Shown piece after piece: positions 1 to 11,092 of a DNA stretch of 64,000 nucleotides. The DNA is from Progne subis subis (lineage: Eukaryota; Chordata; Aves; Passeriformes; Hirundinidae). Position 1 is the first letter of the stretch. Every line of letters starts with the position of its first letter. The notes beneath the pieces were generated by a model. That model ran no database searches. It had not been told where the DNA came from and was given only the letters and a program-made list of their open reading frames with translations. Made by a program: the position numbers and the translations under genes. The stretch is taken from NCBI GenBank assembly GCA_022316685.1, contig JAKJHU010000030.1, positions 6,269,058 through 6,333,057 of the forward strand, read 5' to 3'.

Positions 1-1577
1 TTGTTTTTTAATTGTTGTTTTTGTTTTCTGGCCTAAATTAAGGATTCCTGATGAAATTTGGCATTTACTGTATGAATCAGCCAGTTTTTAGAAAATATTT
101 CTGTTTCTGTAGACAATAATCTGACCTCAATGCCTTCCAACTCTGCAGCTAATTCAAAAATGGCAGCCAAAGACTGCAGGTTTTTACCTATGGCAAGGGG
201 ATGAGATTTTCCATTTAGTACATATATTACAACGAACATGTATTGTGTCTGCACCTGCTTCATGGAAAATATAACAGCCAAAAATAGTATCAAATAGTTC
301 TGAAATTAGTATTTTCTTGTAAGATTATTAAATGCTTTCAAGTCCATCAGAAACTGAGAGAGGTAGGATGAAGCTTCTGACTTGTTTCTTGCTACCTAGC
401 GTACAAAAATATTCAGTAAGCCAAGTTTTTATCTGGAACCTGTTTAGAATCTGGAACATTTGCCCACAGTGCATCTTACCAGTGCATCTTACCAGTGCAT
501 CTTACCCAGTGCAAGAATTACAAGCCATATACTGTCCCAGGTAAAGTGGCTTCAAATCAGTTTCACTGCCTTTAGGATGGGATTCTTTGGCTCCGTGAAA
601 TCTTCCCTCTCCTTAACCCAAACCTCACAAACAGTTTCTTTCCATCTTGGTCAGATATCAAGGGAACAGTTTGCCTAAAGCAGGAGATACCAAGACTAAA
701 TCAAAGATCCTCTCGTGAGACCTATTTCTCTGCTTCTTTTCTATTAGAGTTTCCTTAGGCACTTTATGGAATTCCCTTCTGGCTATGCATTAGTTTCAGA
801 AAGGATTGTTTTCCAAGTATCCAATTCTAATCATTGTTTTTTGGAAGTTTCTCTGGCAGTGTTTTCTAATCTGGCTATTCAGTACAAATATTGACAAACT
901 GGAGAGAAAAACCAGGTCATTTCTGATTATCTCCTGTAGTAAAGAGTCTAGAAGACTTTGAAAGCACATTTTTTCCAGAGAGTAATTACACTCTTGGTTT
1001 TGAAAACAGGTGAGTTTCTGCAAAGAGGTAGTGAAGATTAATGCCTTTAAGAAATCCAAGGCCTTAACACTGCAGTTCCAGAAGGCTGTGTTTGAGCAGC
1101 AGTTTTATAGTTGCTTAATGTTTTTCTTTAAAAACATTCATAAAAATCTTTTGGGCCAGAACTGGGCTGTTGAATATCATAATTTGAAAACAATCTGAGA
1201 TTTCTAATCTCATCAAGGGTTTTAAGGCTAAGTCTAGACCAGTAAGCAAGACAGGGCCAGAGCAGGGTCTTGATAATCTATATTGTTTTAACAGCTTGTG
1301 TTGTATTTGGCATAGCTTTGTGTTGGTCACACTGATAAGGTGCCCCTGATTCAAATCGGGGACAATTCAGGAGATAGCATAAACTGGGGTCAGTTTCCTT
1401 CGGGCAGGATGCCTGATTAAACCCTGTTTTGGGAAGGATGTAAGCTAGTGTAAGCTAGCCTGCTGTGTGTATGCAGGCTGTCAAGGCCAGAGAACAGGCC
1501 TAATACAATTGATTAACTACTCTAGGTGTGGCACAGAACTCTTCATTGCCTACAAGGACCATATTAAATTTAACACA
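1..1577. other. AT-rich non-coding sequence, probably RIMS2 intron
   Basis: No exon, RNA gene or recognisable mobile element was found on either strand. The short open frames here lack family resemblance and flanking splice signals. The only distinct structure is a small tandem repeat near position 470. The region lies upstream of the first recognised RIMS2 exon and is inferred to be intron of the long isoforms. Confidence 0.6.
468..507. repeat. 13-bp tandem repeat, three copies
   Basis: The unit AGTGCATCTTACC occurs three times head to tail. The third copy carries one extra C before the next AGTGC. This is a short minisatellite-like expansion with no coding meaning seen. Confidence 0.85.
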
Positions 1578-2440
1578 ATCATAGAATCTCCTCAGTTCGA
1601 AGGCACCCAAAACGATCAGTCCAACTCCTAGCCCTAAACATAACAACTCCAAGAGTCACACCACGTGTCTGAGAGCACTATCCAACCACTTCTTGAACTC
1701 TGTCAGGCTTGGTGCTGTGACCACTTCCCTGGTGAGCTGTTCCAGTGCCCAGCCATCCTCTAAGGGAAGAACCTTTTTGTGATATCCAACCTAAAGCTCC
1801 CCTGATGCAATTTCAGGCCATTCCCTTGGGCCCACAGAGAAGAGATCAGTGTCTGCCCCTCCTCTTCCCCTCACAAGGAAGCTCCAGATTGCAATGAGAG
1901 CTCTCATCAGTCTCCTCTTCTCCAGAGTGAACAGACCTAGTAATCTGATCTGCTCCTCATATGGCTTTTCCTCAAGGCCCTTCACCATTTTTGTTGCCAT
2001 TGTTTGGGTGCCTTCTGTATCTTTCTTATATTGTGGTGCCCAAAACTGCCCCCCAGCACTTGGAGTGAGGCTGCCCCAGTGCAAAACAGGACAATCCCCT
2101 CCCTTGCCTGGCTGGCAATGGTGTGCCTGATGTCCTCCAGGACAGGATTGGTCCTCCTGGCTGCCTGGGCACTGCTGACTCATGGTCAACTTGCCAGTGA
2201 CCCCCTTTTTGTGGTGCTGGTCTCCAGACTCTCGTTTCCCAGTCTGTACATACAATCCCCATCCCAGGTGCAGAATCCAGCTCTTGTCTTTATTAAACTT
2301 CATATGGTTGGTGATTTCCCAGACCTGAAGTCTCTCTGCTGAGCCTCTCTGCATTCTAGGGAGTCAAGAGCTTCTCCTAATCTAGTACCCTCAGCAAACT
2401 TACTTAGAATACCTTTGACATCACAGATATCTGTCAGTCT
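1578..2440 (-). mobile_element. CR1 LINE 3' fragment, reverse orientation
   Basis: The left edge begins with ATCATAGAATC, the complement of the ATTCTATGAT tail that closes avian CR1 elements. Reading on, the sequence resembles the complement of a CR1 3' region: a stretch on small-group splitting of paired lesions gives way to the purine-poor CTCCTCTTCTCCAGA block, then CAGAATCCAGCTCTTG and the TTTATTAAACTTCATATGGTTGGTGATT block. It is a 5'-truncated, mutated copy. No intact ORF2 remains, and open frames here on either strand are remnants or chance. The right edge is approximate. Confidence 0.85.
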
Positions 2441-5400
2441 CACTCTCCACAGTTGGCGAATATGGTATATTTTTAACAATACTATTTAGTGGCTATGGCT
2501 CTCATACTCCATTTGCATTAAATTACAAATATATATATAGATATCTTACTGTAATTTTTTTCCTAATGTCTTATTTTTCCCTTGTATTTCTTTTTTAAAG
2601 GACTTTCTGCTTTAGTTTTGAGAATGTATTCCTCTAAAATTTATGCATCTTTCCTTTTTCTTTATTCACTGGAAAATGGAAGTGTCTGAAATTATATTTA
2701 CACTGAGACCTGTCTGCAGCTCTTGGTTTTCTCAAGAGGTTTCCTGGATTTTGGGATAGTGCAGGAAGCAACGTTCCTGTATGAGCTTTGTCCTTCATCC
2801 TGCTCTTGTTGATAATTTGGTCCTGTTAAGCCAAAGGCAACAGCCTGGCTGCCACTTTCAGTCTGCTCTTGCTTTAGGCTGTGGGCTGCCACATAGCTGG
2901 AGTTGTGTGCTGATTTTGTCCTTGTTTTGGTTCTAATAATGGTATTATTATGTCATTATGCACATATTATTTGGACTAGATAATTACTTTATTGGCCTCT
3001 TTATTTTATTCTCCCTCCCAGCATCTGGCTATATATTCTCTTTGCTGAGGATATTTTTCAAATTATTATTATAAGACACCTTGAGAACCCTATTTTAAAA
3101 GCACATCTATTAATTAACTCATACAATTTAATAAATTACTTAGATATAATGTCTGTTTTAAAATGCTGTTGAACTTATTTAACTGAATGTGTGTGAGATT
3201 ATATTTGTGTATATGTACATATAAAGAAAACTTCCAGTTATTTCTGTTTCCTGTTAAGGAAAAAGGTTGCATGATTTATTCTCTAAATTTTGCTCTGGGG
3301 TCAACCTTCCTATTACCTCAGAAAGGAACCAAATCTGACATACAATACCCAGCTTTTCTGAGAATGATCCATTTGTGGCACTGTCAAAAGTCAGGCTGGG
3401 TAGAAGGATGGTTTCTACTGGAATCGGTATAAAGTATCTGCCAAGAATAATTAGTGAATGAAGGTTTGGATAGCCAGAAAGGATTCCGAGTGATGATGAA
3501 GGAAGTGCTCGTGACCACTCTAGGTTTATTATGAGGCACTATAAACTCAGAATACTCAGAACTCTCCCAGTATGTATTCCTCAAAGCTTTTTTGCTGAGA
3601 GAAATTGTGAAAAAACAAAAGTCCCTGCTGTGGAATGGCTTTCTCCAAGGGCTGTTTGCTGGTTAGGACTGTAGCAAAGATGACTTCTCTGCTGCTTTTA
3701 GAGAAGAGGAAAAACCCCAAGCCTTTAATTGAAGAAAATAGTTTTACAGCTCTGCTGGGAAAAAAATAGAAGTTTGTGAATGAATTTTTAGTATCAGCTA
3801 TTTGTACTAGTGTTTGGTATAGTCACTTAAATCTAAACCCCTTTCTCCTCATTTGAATTCCCTCTCCTACCTTTCTCAAAAAGCTGGCCAAGAGAAGGTG
3901 TCTGAAGTCTACCTCATTACTGCAAGAGTACACAGCAAAACATTTTGTGGTACAGAAGCCTTCAGACAGCAGCAAATGCAAATTTTAATAATTCATAGTA
4001 ATTTCATAGCTAACTGCACAGGGAAGCTATAGTTCTTATAGACCAACTTCTTTAAACACACTGATTTTATTAATAAGGGTAACTATTGTAATCCATTCCA
4101 CTTAAATAAAAATATACATCTTAGAAAGGACACAAAAAGCACCTCAAAGGTACATTCAACTCAGAAAATGGTGAGTTTCTCTTCTGTGTAACTTTTATAT
4201 TAAAATGCGTAATTTTTCTGTTGTCACTGATGACATATTTACTAAATTGGAATATCACTTATAAAACAAAGCATATTCTCCATATGACAGGAACTCACTG
4301 ATTTTCTGGGTATTAATTTTGAAAAAATGGATCACTGAAACAGGTTATTCTGCAAGCAGTGAAAAACTTAGTTCCTGCACCAGCCTGTATATGGGAATGG
4401 GCTTCTACTAGTAGAGATTCAATAATGACTTCTTCTGCAATCTTTCCCCAAAGAGTCATTCATAAGATCTCTCTCCAGGGATCTGGTTTTGAAAGTTTTA
4501 TAAACTAAATAGCTTTAGTTTTCTACTACTCTGTCAAATTTGATCTGATTTTAAAAGATACTGAAAAGAGAGAGACCTGACTGAAAGCAGACATTAATCA
4601 TATTTCCTTTGAGAACTTGGATTAAAAATCACATTAGTGGATAAGGGGCTCTAATTTTTTGATTCTTAGTAAAATTTTGCTGAAGATAAAGTTGAAGATA
4701 CTAGCTCTTCACAGCAATGTTTTTTCTAGATGTCTAGTATTATTTTTTATACTTAAGATAATGTTGAAACAGCTTCTGTGTCATCTGTTTTCTTTGAATT
4801 CTTTGAGGTGTTAGTTTGATAAAAAATACAGCATGTGATGTTATAATCTAACAAGTAAGTTAACATAGTGCTAATAAGACACAGAAATACAAATTTTCTT
4901 TTACTGTTCCTTGCCTTCCTCTTTACCCCCATCCTATCCCACTCCTCCCTTGGTGATAAATGTACCAGTGAGAGTCACTGTGTACTAACATATAACAACA
5001 GATCTGAAAGAGGGTAAGAAAAAACCTTTCAGGTTACCACTGCGTTCAGTCTTCTGTGAGTGTGTGTCCAGGCAAGGCCACTATGGCTCTCTCTCAGCTT
5101 TTTATTGTGCTTCTCCATCTGTTGATCCAAACTCTCATTCATATTTTTCCTTGTAATTTCCCTGAGAAGTACACTCAGCATTTTTCCAATTGTAGAGGTC
5201 TACTTCTGCTATGAACCAGCTGTTAGCTTTTCCTCTGGGTTGTGGCTAAGCTGTAAGTCTTCATTTACTTTTGAGTGCACTGCATTAATTCCATAGATAA
5301 GTTATTGACAGAATATGTATTGCAAAAAACTTCATTAAGAAACGATAATGCTCTTCTTTTATGAAATAGATTTCAGGTCATTTTAGGTAAGGGAAAAGGA

Positions 5401-6255
5401 CTATATATTTTTTCTATAATTAGAATAATTTGCTCTAGAGACATTTTCTGAGCACTAAAGCTCCAGTAACAGCCTTTGCATGTCTTTGAAAATCTGTTTA
5501 AAAATCAAAACTCTTCATTTTAGCCTTTATATATTGGTGATTTAACAAAGAAATTGGGTTCTGGAAATATCCCACAGTTTTGTGGATTGTTTAAAATTGC
5601 ATCTCATGGGGGACTTTTTGGTGAGAAACACTGTACTGAAAAGAATAATAAAGGTCTAAGTTCTATGCAAGAACTTCATTGAAATAGAAAATTCTCTATA
5701 TATTTTCAAGCCCACATGTACCCCAGAACTTCCAGTTCTGGATATTTATTCAGACACCTACCAATGAGATGTCAGGGCAAAATTTGGATAAGTGCTGTTG
5801 TCATCAGTTTAGATTGCCATTTCTGAGAAAAGTTCCCTTAGCCTTGACCACTGGTAGATCAGGTTCCCCTGGGGCACGTGAAATGCTGCAGCAGACCATT
5901 TATATGCAGTCACATAGAGCACATTTACACAATCTCTAAATGAGTATGAAAGATACATTGGAATTGAATTCTATTTTGTCAGTACTGATTATCTCTGCCA
6001 CATAACAGTCAAGTATTGTGTGAAATACATATCTAGTACCTGTACTTGTTGATACAGAAATGGACAAAAAACCTATGGGTCTTCCTTCCTTTACGATGAC
6101 TGAGCTAAACCAGATTACTGAGAACATCCTTGAAATATCTAAATGTTTAGTAACCAAAGCTGGGTTTCAGACTGATGTTCTTTTCCATTCAGTAATGAAT
6201 CAAGTGTCTGTTTCCCAGAGGAATATAGGTTATTTGTGTGCTTATATGTGAGAAG
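2441..6255. other. AT-rich intron, nothing specific seen
   Basis: About 3.8 kb of AT-rich sequence with no recognisable exon, RNA gene or well-preserved repeat. Reading frames are short and carry no RIM-family residues. It is treated as RIMS2 intron by position. Confidence 0.55.
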
Positions 6256-6260
6256 AAGAG
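6256..6260. repeat. Target site duplication, left copy (AAGAG)
   Basis: The five bases AAGAG immediately before the TGTCATAG end of the LTR are repeated exactly at 7839-7843 after its CATGACA end. A 5-bp duplication is usual for ERVL-type and some other retroviral integrations. Confidence 0.85.
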
Positions 6261-7838
6261 TGTCATAGTTTTAATTTCAAACCAGGCGGAAACACCAATT
6301 AATGTAGTGGTTTCCCGTTCACTAAATTTTGGTCTTGGTACTTATTTTTTTTGTGTGAGAGAGACTAGGAGAAAAACAAAGCAGGCTCAACCTTAAAATT
6401 AACAAATAGTTTATTAACACTAAAAGAATAGAAAAAAAAGAAAGTCAGAAAAAAACCCCTAAAATGGAATGAAACTTCAAAAAAACCACTTTTCCCTCCC
6501 TTTACAAACTGTTCACTTTCTTACAAAACAACATAAAGAGACAAAACTTGTAATTTTCAGTCAGTTTCACTATTTGATAATAGTCTTTCATCAATTCATT
6601 AGGAGAAGAGTATCTTTTCAAGTCATGGATCCCACTGACAACTTAGAACAGTTCTCTTGTGGGTTTTAAACTGTCACAAAAACAACCGCCCAGAGAAACC
6701 TGCCTTTGTGACTTTCTCCCATTAGCAGGTTCCCAAGCTGCTTATGGGTCATGGGTCTTAGACTTTTGCATACTGGGGTGTCACTTTTTAAAGATGAATA
6801 ACTCCAAAGCAAAGGATTCTTCACTTCAAGGTACAGAGATATCTTCTCACTTCTTCACTGGCGCAGGGGGCTTCTCATCTTTACCTCTGTTCAAGCATCT
6901 TATAGGATATTACTTAGTCCATCACAAACACCTTTGCTTAAATTTACATACAAATTAAAACAATCATCTCTCCAAATGCATATCTTTCCCATGATTTAAA
7001 AGAATGACTTAAATATAGAGGTCATTTCCATGGCTCAAGTAAGAATAGAACAACCAACTTTTCAACCCTCTGTCCCAATAGGCTTTTCACTCTTGCGTTA
7101 CTGACTTCATGCTGTTGTTCTTTATGTTCACTCTGTCTTTTCTTACTCTCTCAGAGAAGGGCTAAGCTCTGGAAGCTTCATGTTGCTAAGAAAGAGTTAA
7201 ATCTGCTTGAAGTCTTTGTCTCTCTCTCTGTAGCTCGTAGTGTTAGATGTTCAAGGCCGAGCTGGTGAGGGAGGAAGAACTCACAGAAACATCAGAGACT
7301 GGAGCACTCAGGCAGTCCAGAATCACAAAAAAAACCAAAACCAGGCAGGATCATAAATGCCTTCTCAGCCCACCCTTCAGTGTAAATTGGGGTGGCTTTG
7401 GCCCAAATGGTGCCCATAACTCTTATCAGGGGCCCAGCAGAGATCTCTCCCTGCTCCAGAGAAGTCTGAAGAAAGTAGCTGTTATAAAACAGCAATCTCT
7501 CCTTTCCCCCACTTCACCCAGGAGCCGATGGAATCCAGCCAGACCTCAGGCCAGCTCCCCCCGAAAAGGGGGGCAGCAGCAGGCCCAGCTCGATGTTACC
7601 TGTCTCTCTCTGGCCAAAGGAAAGAAGAAAAAGGACCCACCCCCAGGAAATCAAGGGGTTTTATATGGTACTTCCCAAAGTCGCAGCCAACAATTTCAGT
7701 GGTCAGAATAGATGTCAATATTCTAACTAACTCTCTGATAGGTCTCTGTCTCTTCTAAAGCAATTCCCAGGTCCTGACCTAGAGAGTTATTTTACATTTT
7801 TCTATAACTAAAAAACTAAACTGTACTAACTCATGACA
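6261..7838 (-). mobile_element. Solo long LTR of an endogenous retrovirus, 1578 bp
   Basis: The element starts TGTCATAG and ends CTCATGACA, so the termini are TG...CA within a short inverted repeat, and it is bracketed by a perfect 5-bp duplication. No gag, pol or env frame lies inside, so it looks like a solo LTR, though a non-autonomous element cannot be excluded. Orientation is inferred as minus because a polyadenylation hexamer reads on the - strand about 150 bp from the left end, as expected for R/U5. The length is large for an LTR. A 154-codon open frame on the + strand (7247-7711) has no recognised domain and is probably incidental. Family naming (an ERVL-type songbird LTR is my guess) needs a repeat library. 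Confidence 0.8.
6410..6415 (-). terminator. Candidate LTR polyadenylation signal
   Basis: TTTATT on the + strand reads AATAAA on the - strand, about 150 bp from the left terminus of the LTR. This is a suitable place for the R-region poly(A) signal if the element is in minus orientation. Confidence 0.45.
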
Positions 7839-7843
7839 AAGAG
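7839..7843. repeat. Target site duplication, right copy (AAGAG)
   Basis: Exact match to 6256-6260 on the other side of the LTR, which fixes the element boundaries. Confidence 0.85.
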
Positions 7844-8194
7844 GCACAGGACACTGATGGCAGAACTTAAATTTTCCAAACAAAAAGTGATTTTATGATA
7901 TATGGATACATTAATTCTTTGGTATGCTTTTGCTGGTAATCAGTTTTAAGTCAATCAGTAAATAAGACCTTGTTATTTAAAACACAATTTTGATGAGTCA
8001 AGTGTTTTTACAGTGGACCAACCAAGAACCTAGAATTAAAATTTCTCCTTTTAGCTCTTAAAACCAAACCCTACCTGTGTGATTAGCTGCTTTTACCCTC
8101 CAGTCTCCCAAAACCTTCCATCTGAAACCTGTCCTTTTCTGTCTTCCCCTTTTTACTCTTTGTCTGCACTGTTTATCCGTCAACTGGCTGACAG
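7844..8194. other. Intron end with pyrimidine tract before the RIMS2 exon
   Basis: Non-coding sequence leading to the exon. A pyrimidine-rich run at about 8130-8165 (CTGTCTTCCCC and TTTTTACTC blocks) followed by CTGACAG at 8188-8194 forms a plausible 3' splice site. The upstream frame stays open but shows no RIM-like residues before this point. Confidence 0.55.
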
Positions 8195-8436
8195 TGTCTT
8201 TACATCCAAAATGCAAAGCAGACAGATGGCCATCTCAGGAAAGAACATGACTAAGAGCACCAGCATCAGCGGGGAGATGTATACGCTGGAGAAGAACGAT
8301 GGCAGCCAGTCGGACACAGCAGTGGGCACTGTTGGTGGTGGCAGCAAAAAGAGACGCTCCAGCATTGGTGCAAAGATGGTCGCCATCGTGGGGCTATCAA
8401 GAAAAAGCCGTAGCACGTCACAACTCAGCCAAACTG
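8195..8436 (+). CDS. RIMS2: RIMS2 exon: linker before the C2B half, possible gamma-isoform start
   Basis: RIM proteins are presynaptic active-zone scaffolds that link Rab3 vesicles, Munc13 and calcium channels; short gamma forms keep only the C-terminal C2B half. The frame holds the Ser/Thr/Lys-rich linker with KSTSISGEMYTLEKNDG, then KKRRSSIGAKMVAIVGL and SRKSRSTSQLSQT, a block shared by RIM1, RIM2 and RIM3. ATG codons at 8211 and 8226 could start a short isoform. Alternatively the exon is internal, with an acceptor at 8193-8194. The 3' end is firm: GTAGGA donor at 8437, phase 1, and the leftover G joins the exon at 61552 to make Glu. RIMS2 is preferred over RIMS1 because of downstream residues (SMNSYSSEG and IQVGMMDKKG). 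The 5' boundary is uncertain. Confidence 0.8.
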
Positions 8437-10889
8437 GTAGGAACTAGATTTTTTTTCCTCTCTCAAGTTACCATTTACATGTACATAATACTTATTACAG
8501 TTTAATCACTTGAAGATCCTGTTGAAGTTGCCTCATCAACAATATTCTTTGGAATGAAGAAAATGGTCAATTACCATTTTTTCTCTGAACATTTACTAAA
8601 CTTTTTTTTTTTTTTTTTTTTAAGCAAAGATCCTTTTCAGGTTGGACTGAAGCTTTTATTTTCTGCTTGCTGGAACCTGCTTAATACACTAATTCCTTAC
8701 TTTTCAGCTTTTCAGGAATCAACATGACCTGCCCTTCCATTTGGGGAATTCCTTACTGAAGTTTGTGAAGGGTCACTGAAATGTTGCAAGATACCTTTGG
8801 TTTTGTCACAGATACTGTTTGCGTATTTCAACATGAGGTTTTTTCACCTTTGAGTATGCAACCTTATTTTGAAAGAAAACAATTTTTCTGAAAAAATTTT
8901 ATGTTATAGTACTTTAGTGCAAATGTTTTATTGTGTTTTAATTCCTTTCTTTTCAGCTTACAAGTATAGTCACCATCTGTAGAAATTTTTCTCATTTCTG
9001 TTTCTCTCAATTCAAATTGGATACTTCAATGTGCTACCTTGGAAAATGGAGAGTTTTTCTGCTTTGATGCCTAAAGCATTTGAAATCTTATAGATTTTTT
9101 CCTATTTCTTCCTATTTTGGGGAAAATCCATATAATGCACTCTGAAAAGCTCAATGTCAAATAAGGACACTGTATAGGACAAGTGTATTTTACATGGAAA
9201 AAAGTTACTTGTATTTGAATAACATTCATATAAAAGAATTCTTTAAGAAATTTATATAAATATACATATATATAATATATTTCAGGTATACAGAATACAC
9301 TATATACAGTATACTGCGTATTTCAATAGACAGAAGATATATTGTATTCTCAGTATTTAAGAAAAACTCTTGTGATGTTTTCATATGGTTCAGCCTAAGT
9401 TTACAATGCCCTGCTGTATGAGGTCCCATCTGAAGGTTTCCATTTTGCAACCACCCTTCAAACACAGATAAGAGATTTCTCAGTTCTTTCCAAACCAAAG
9501 TGATAAGAGTTTTAATGTACAACAAAATAGAGCAAAACACTGATTTGCACTGTCAGAAACTGTGGTAAATTTTTAAGTAAACTTTTAGGGGGGCTGTGGG
9601 TGGGATTTCAAGTACTGTAAAGAATAGAACTGAAAAAGAAAGGAAAGAAGGAGAGGTAACGCAGAAGAGGGTAGGGAGCTTGACTGTGTGACTTATTGAA
9701 TGCAGTATGTACAGGAGAGATTGACAAAGAGGGGAAAGAACGTATATAGAGTAAGCTCTGAATATCATGCAGACACTGGTAGGCAAGTCTTTGCAGCAGC
9801 CTTGTGTTTTACCAGCTCGCTTGCAGGTTATGGAAAGAGCAGGTTCGTGTACCTTTCTATATTCTTTGAAATAAATGATAGATAAAAGATGAAGTCACCT
9901 TTAGACAAATCTGGGAAGTGTCTGGTTAGACAAGAAAAAAAAATTAATCACTTGCTCACCTGGAAATCTAAATTTTTTGTCTTGTGAGAGTACAGAGCTA
10001 TGTAACTGTATAGATGAGCTTGAATATCAAATCATATGCAATGCACTACATTACTTTTTATGATTTAATCTGGTCTCTCTTGCCATAAGAGCTATAAAAT
10101 GAAGGATGACAGCTCTTTGTACATTGCTCAAGTGTGTCCCAACGCTAGAGAGGATACTTAATGTGTGTCTGGTCTAGATCTAATTTAAATACCACTGTCT
10201 TTGGTACTTTTAAGCTGAAGTTTTTCTTTCTGTTATATCCAATCAGTTTCCCAATGACTGATTAGATGCTCCAGTCAGGGACAAATGTGAAATATAACTG
10301 TTTCACACAGTACACAAAATGTTTAGACCCACTGACTATGAATAGGATGTTGTGATAAACTCTTGAGTGAGGAGCTGTAATTCAGTGTAATTCAACACTC
10401 TTCTTCAATTAGAAGAGTGGCAGGAGCTGAGGAGCCTGCATGGCTCTGCCTGGCAGCCCCTCTCCCTTGGCTGCTCCTGTGCTCCAGGCTGGCCTGTGCC
10501 TGGCCCCGACCAGAGCAGCCGGTGCAGCTCCTGCTGCCATCTCCTGAAAAAGCCCTTCGTGTTGGTTGGGTACAGGGATGCAGGCAGGGGTTGAGTGTTG
10601 TATTGTAGAGCTGTTACTGCACAACAGCTCCTGCTGCTCTATTTGACAAACGTCTCCAAGGGGCCCTGTCTGGTGGCCACAGGTGGGTGCTGCTACAGGA
10701 CAGGCACAAGCATCTTTAAATAGCTGGGTCACATAAGCATTGCTGGTTGTGGTGAGCAGGCCTGTGGCCACGTGTCAGGCCCTGGATGAGGTGTGTGCAT
10801 GGTGCTGTGTCTACAGTAACACAACATGATGGCCTGTTGGGTTGGTGAGGGTGAGGTCACACCATGAAGAAATACCTTGCATGTCTTCA
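8437..10889. other. RIMS2 intron, no gene seen
   Basis: Begins at the GTAGGA donor. It contains a T20 run at 8602-8621 and an AT-rich microsatellite-like patch near 9250-9310. A GC-richer patch at about 10400-10850 has open frames on both strands but no recognised domain, so it was not called a gene. Confidence 0.6.
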
Positions 10890-11092
10890 GATCCTTCACG
10901 AGATAGTGAGATAACAGAACAGGTTGCCCAAAAAACCTGTGGATGCCCCATCCCTGGAAATGCTCAAGGCAAGGTTAAATGGGGCTCTGAGCAACCCAGG
11001 TGGAGGGTATCCCTGCTTCCCCTGCTGAGGGTTTGTAGCTAGATGGTGTTTAAAGTGCCTTCCAACCCAAACCATTCCGTTTCCATCCATTG
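10890..11092 (+). mobile_element. CR1 LINE 3' end fragment
   Basis: The + strand shows the usual CR1 tail order: GAACAGGTTGCCCA, then a TGCCCCATCCCTGGAAATG block, AAGGCAAGGTTAAATGGGG, TCTGAGCAACC, and a CCTTCCAACCCAAACCATTC end. It is a short 5'-truncated copy with scattered mutations. Confidence 0.85.

Noticed and set aside
1791..2354. 187-codon - strand frame as a host gene
   Set aside because: It falls entirely inside a CR1 3' region and is the usual non-coding tail of that element read through by chance.
7247..7711. 154-codon + strand frame inside the long LTR
   Set aside because: Lies within a repeat element, antisense to its inferred orientation, with low-complexity charged sequence and no domain. 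Kept only as a note under the LTR.
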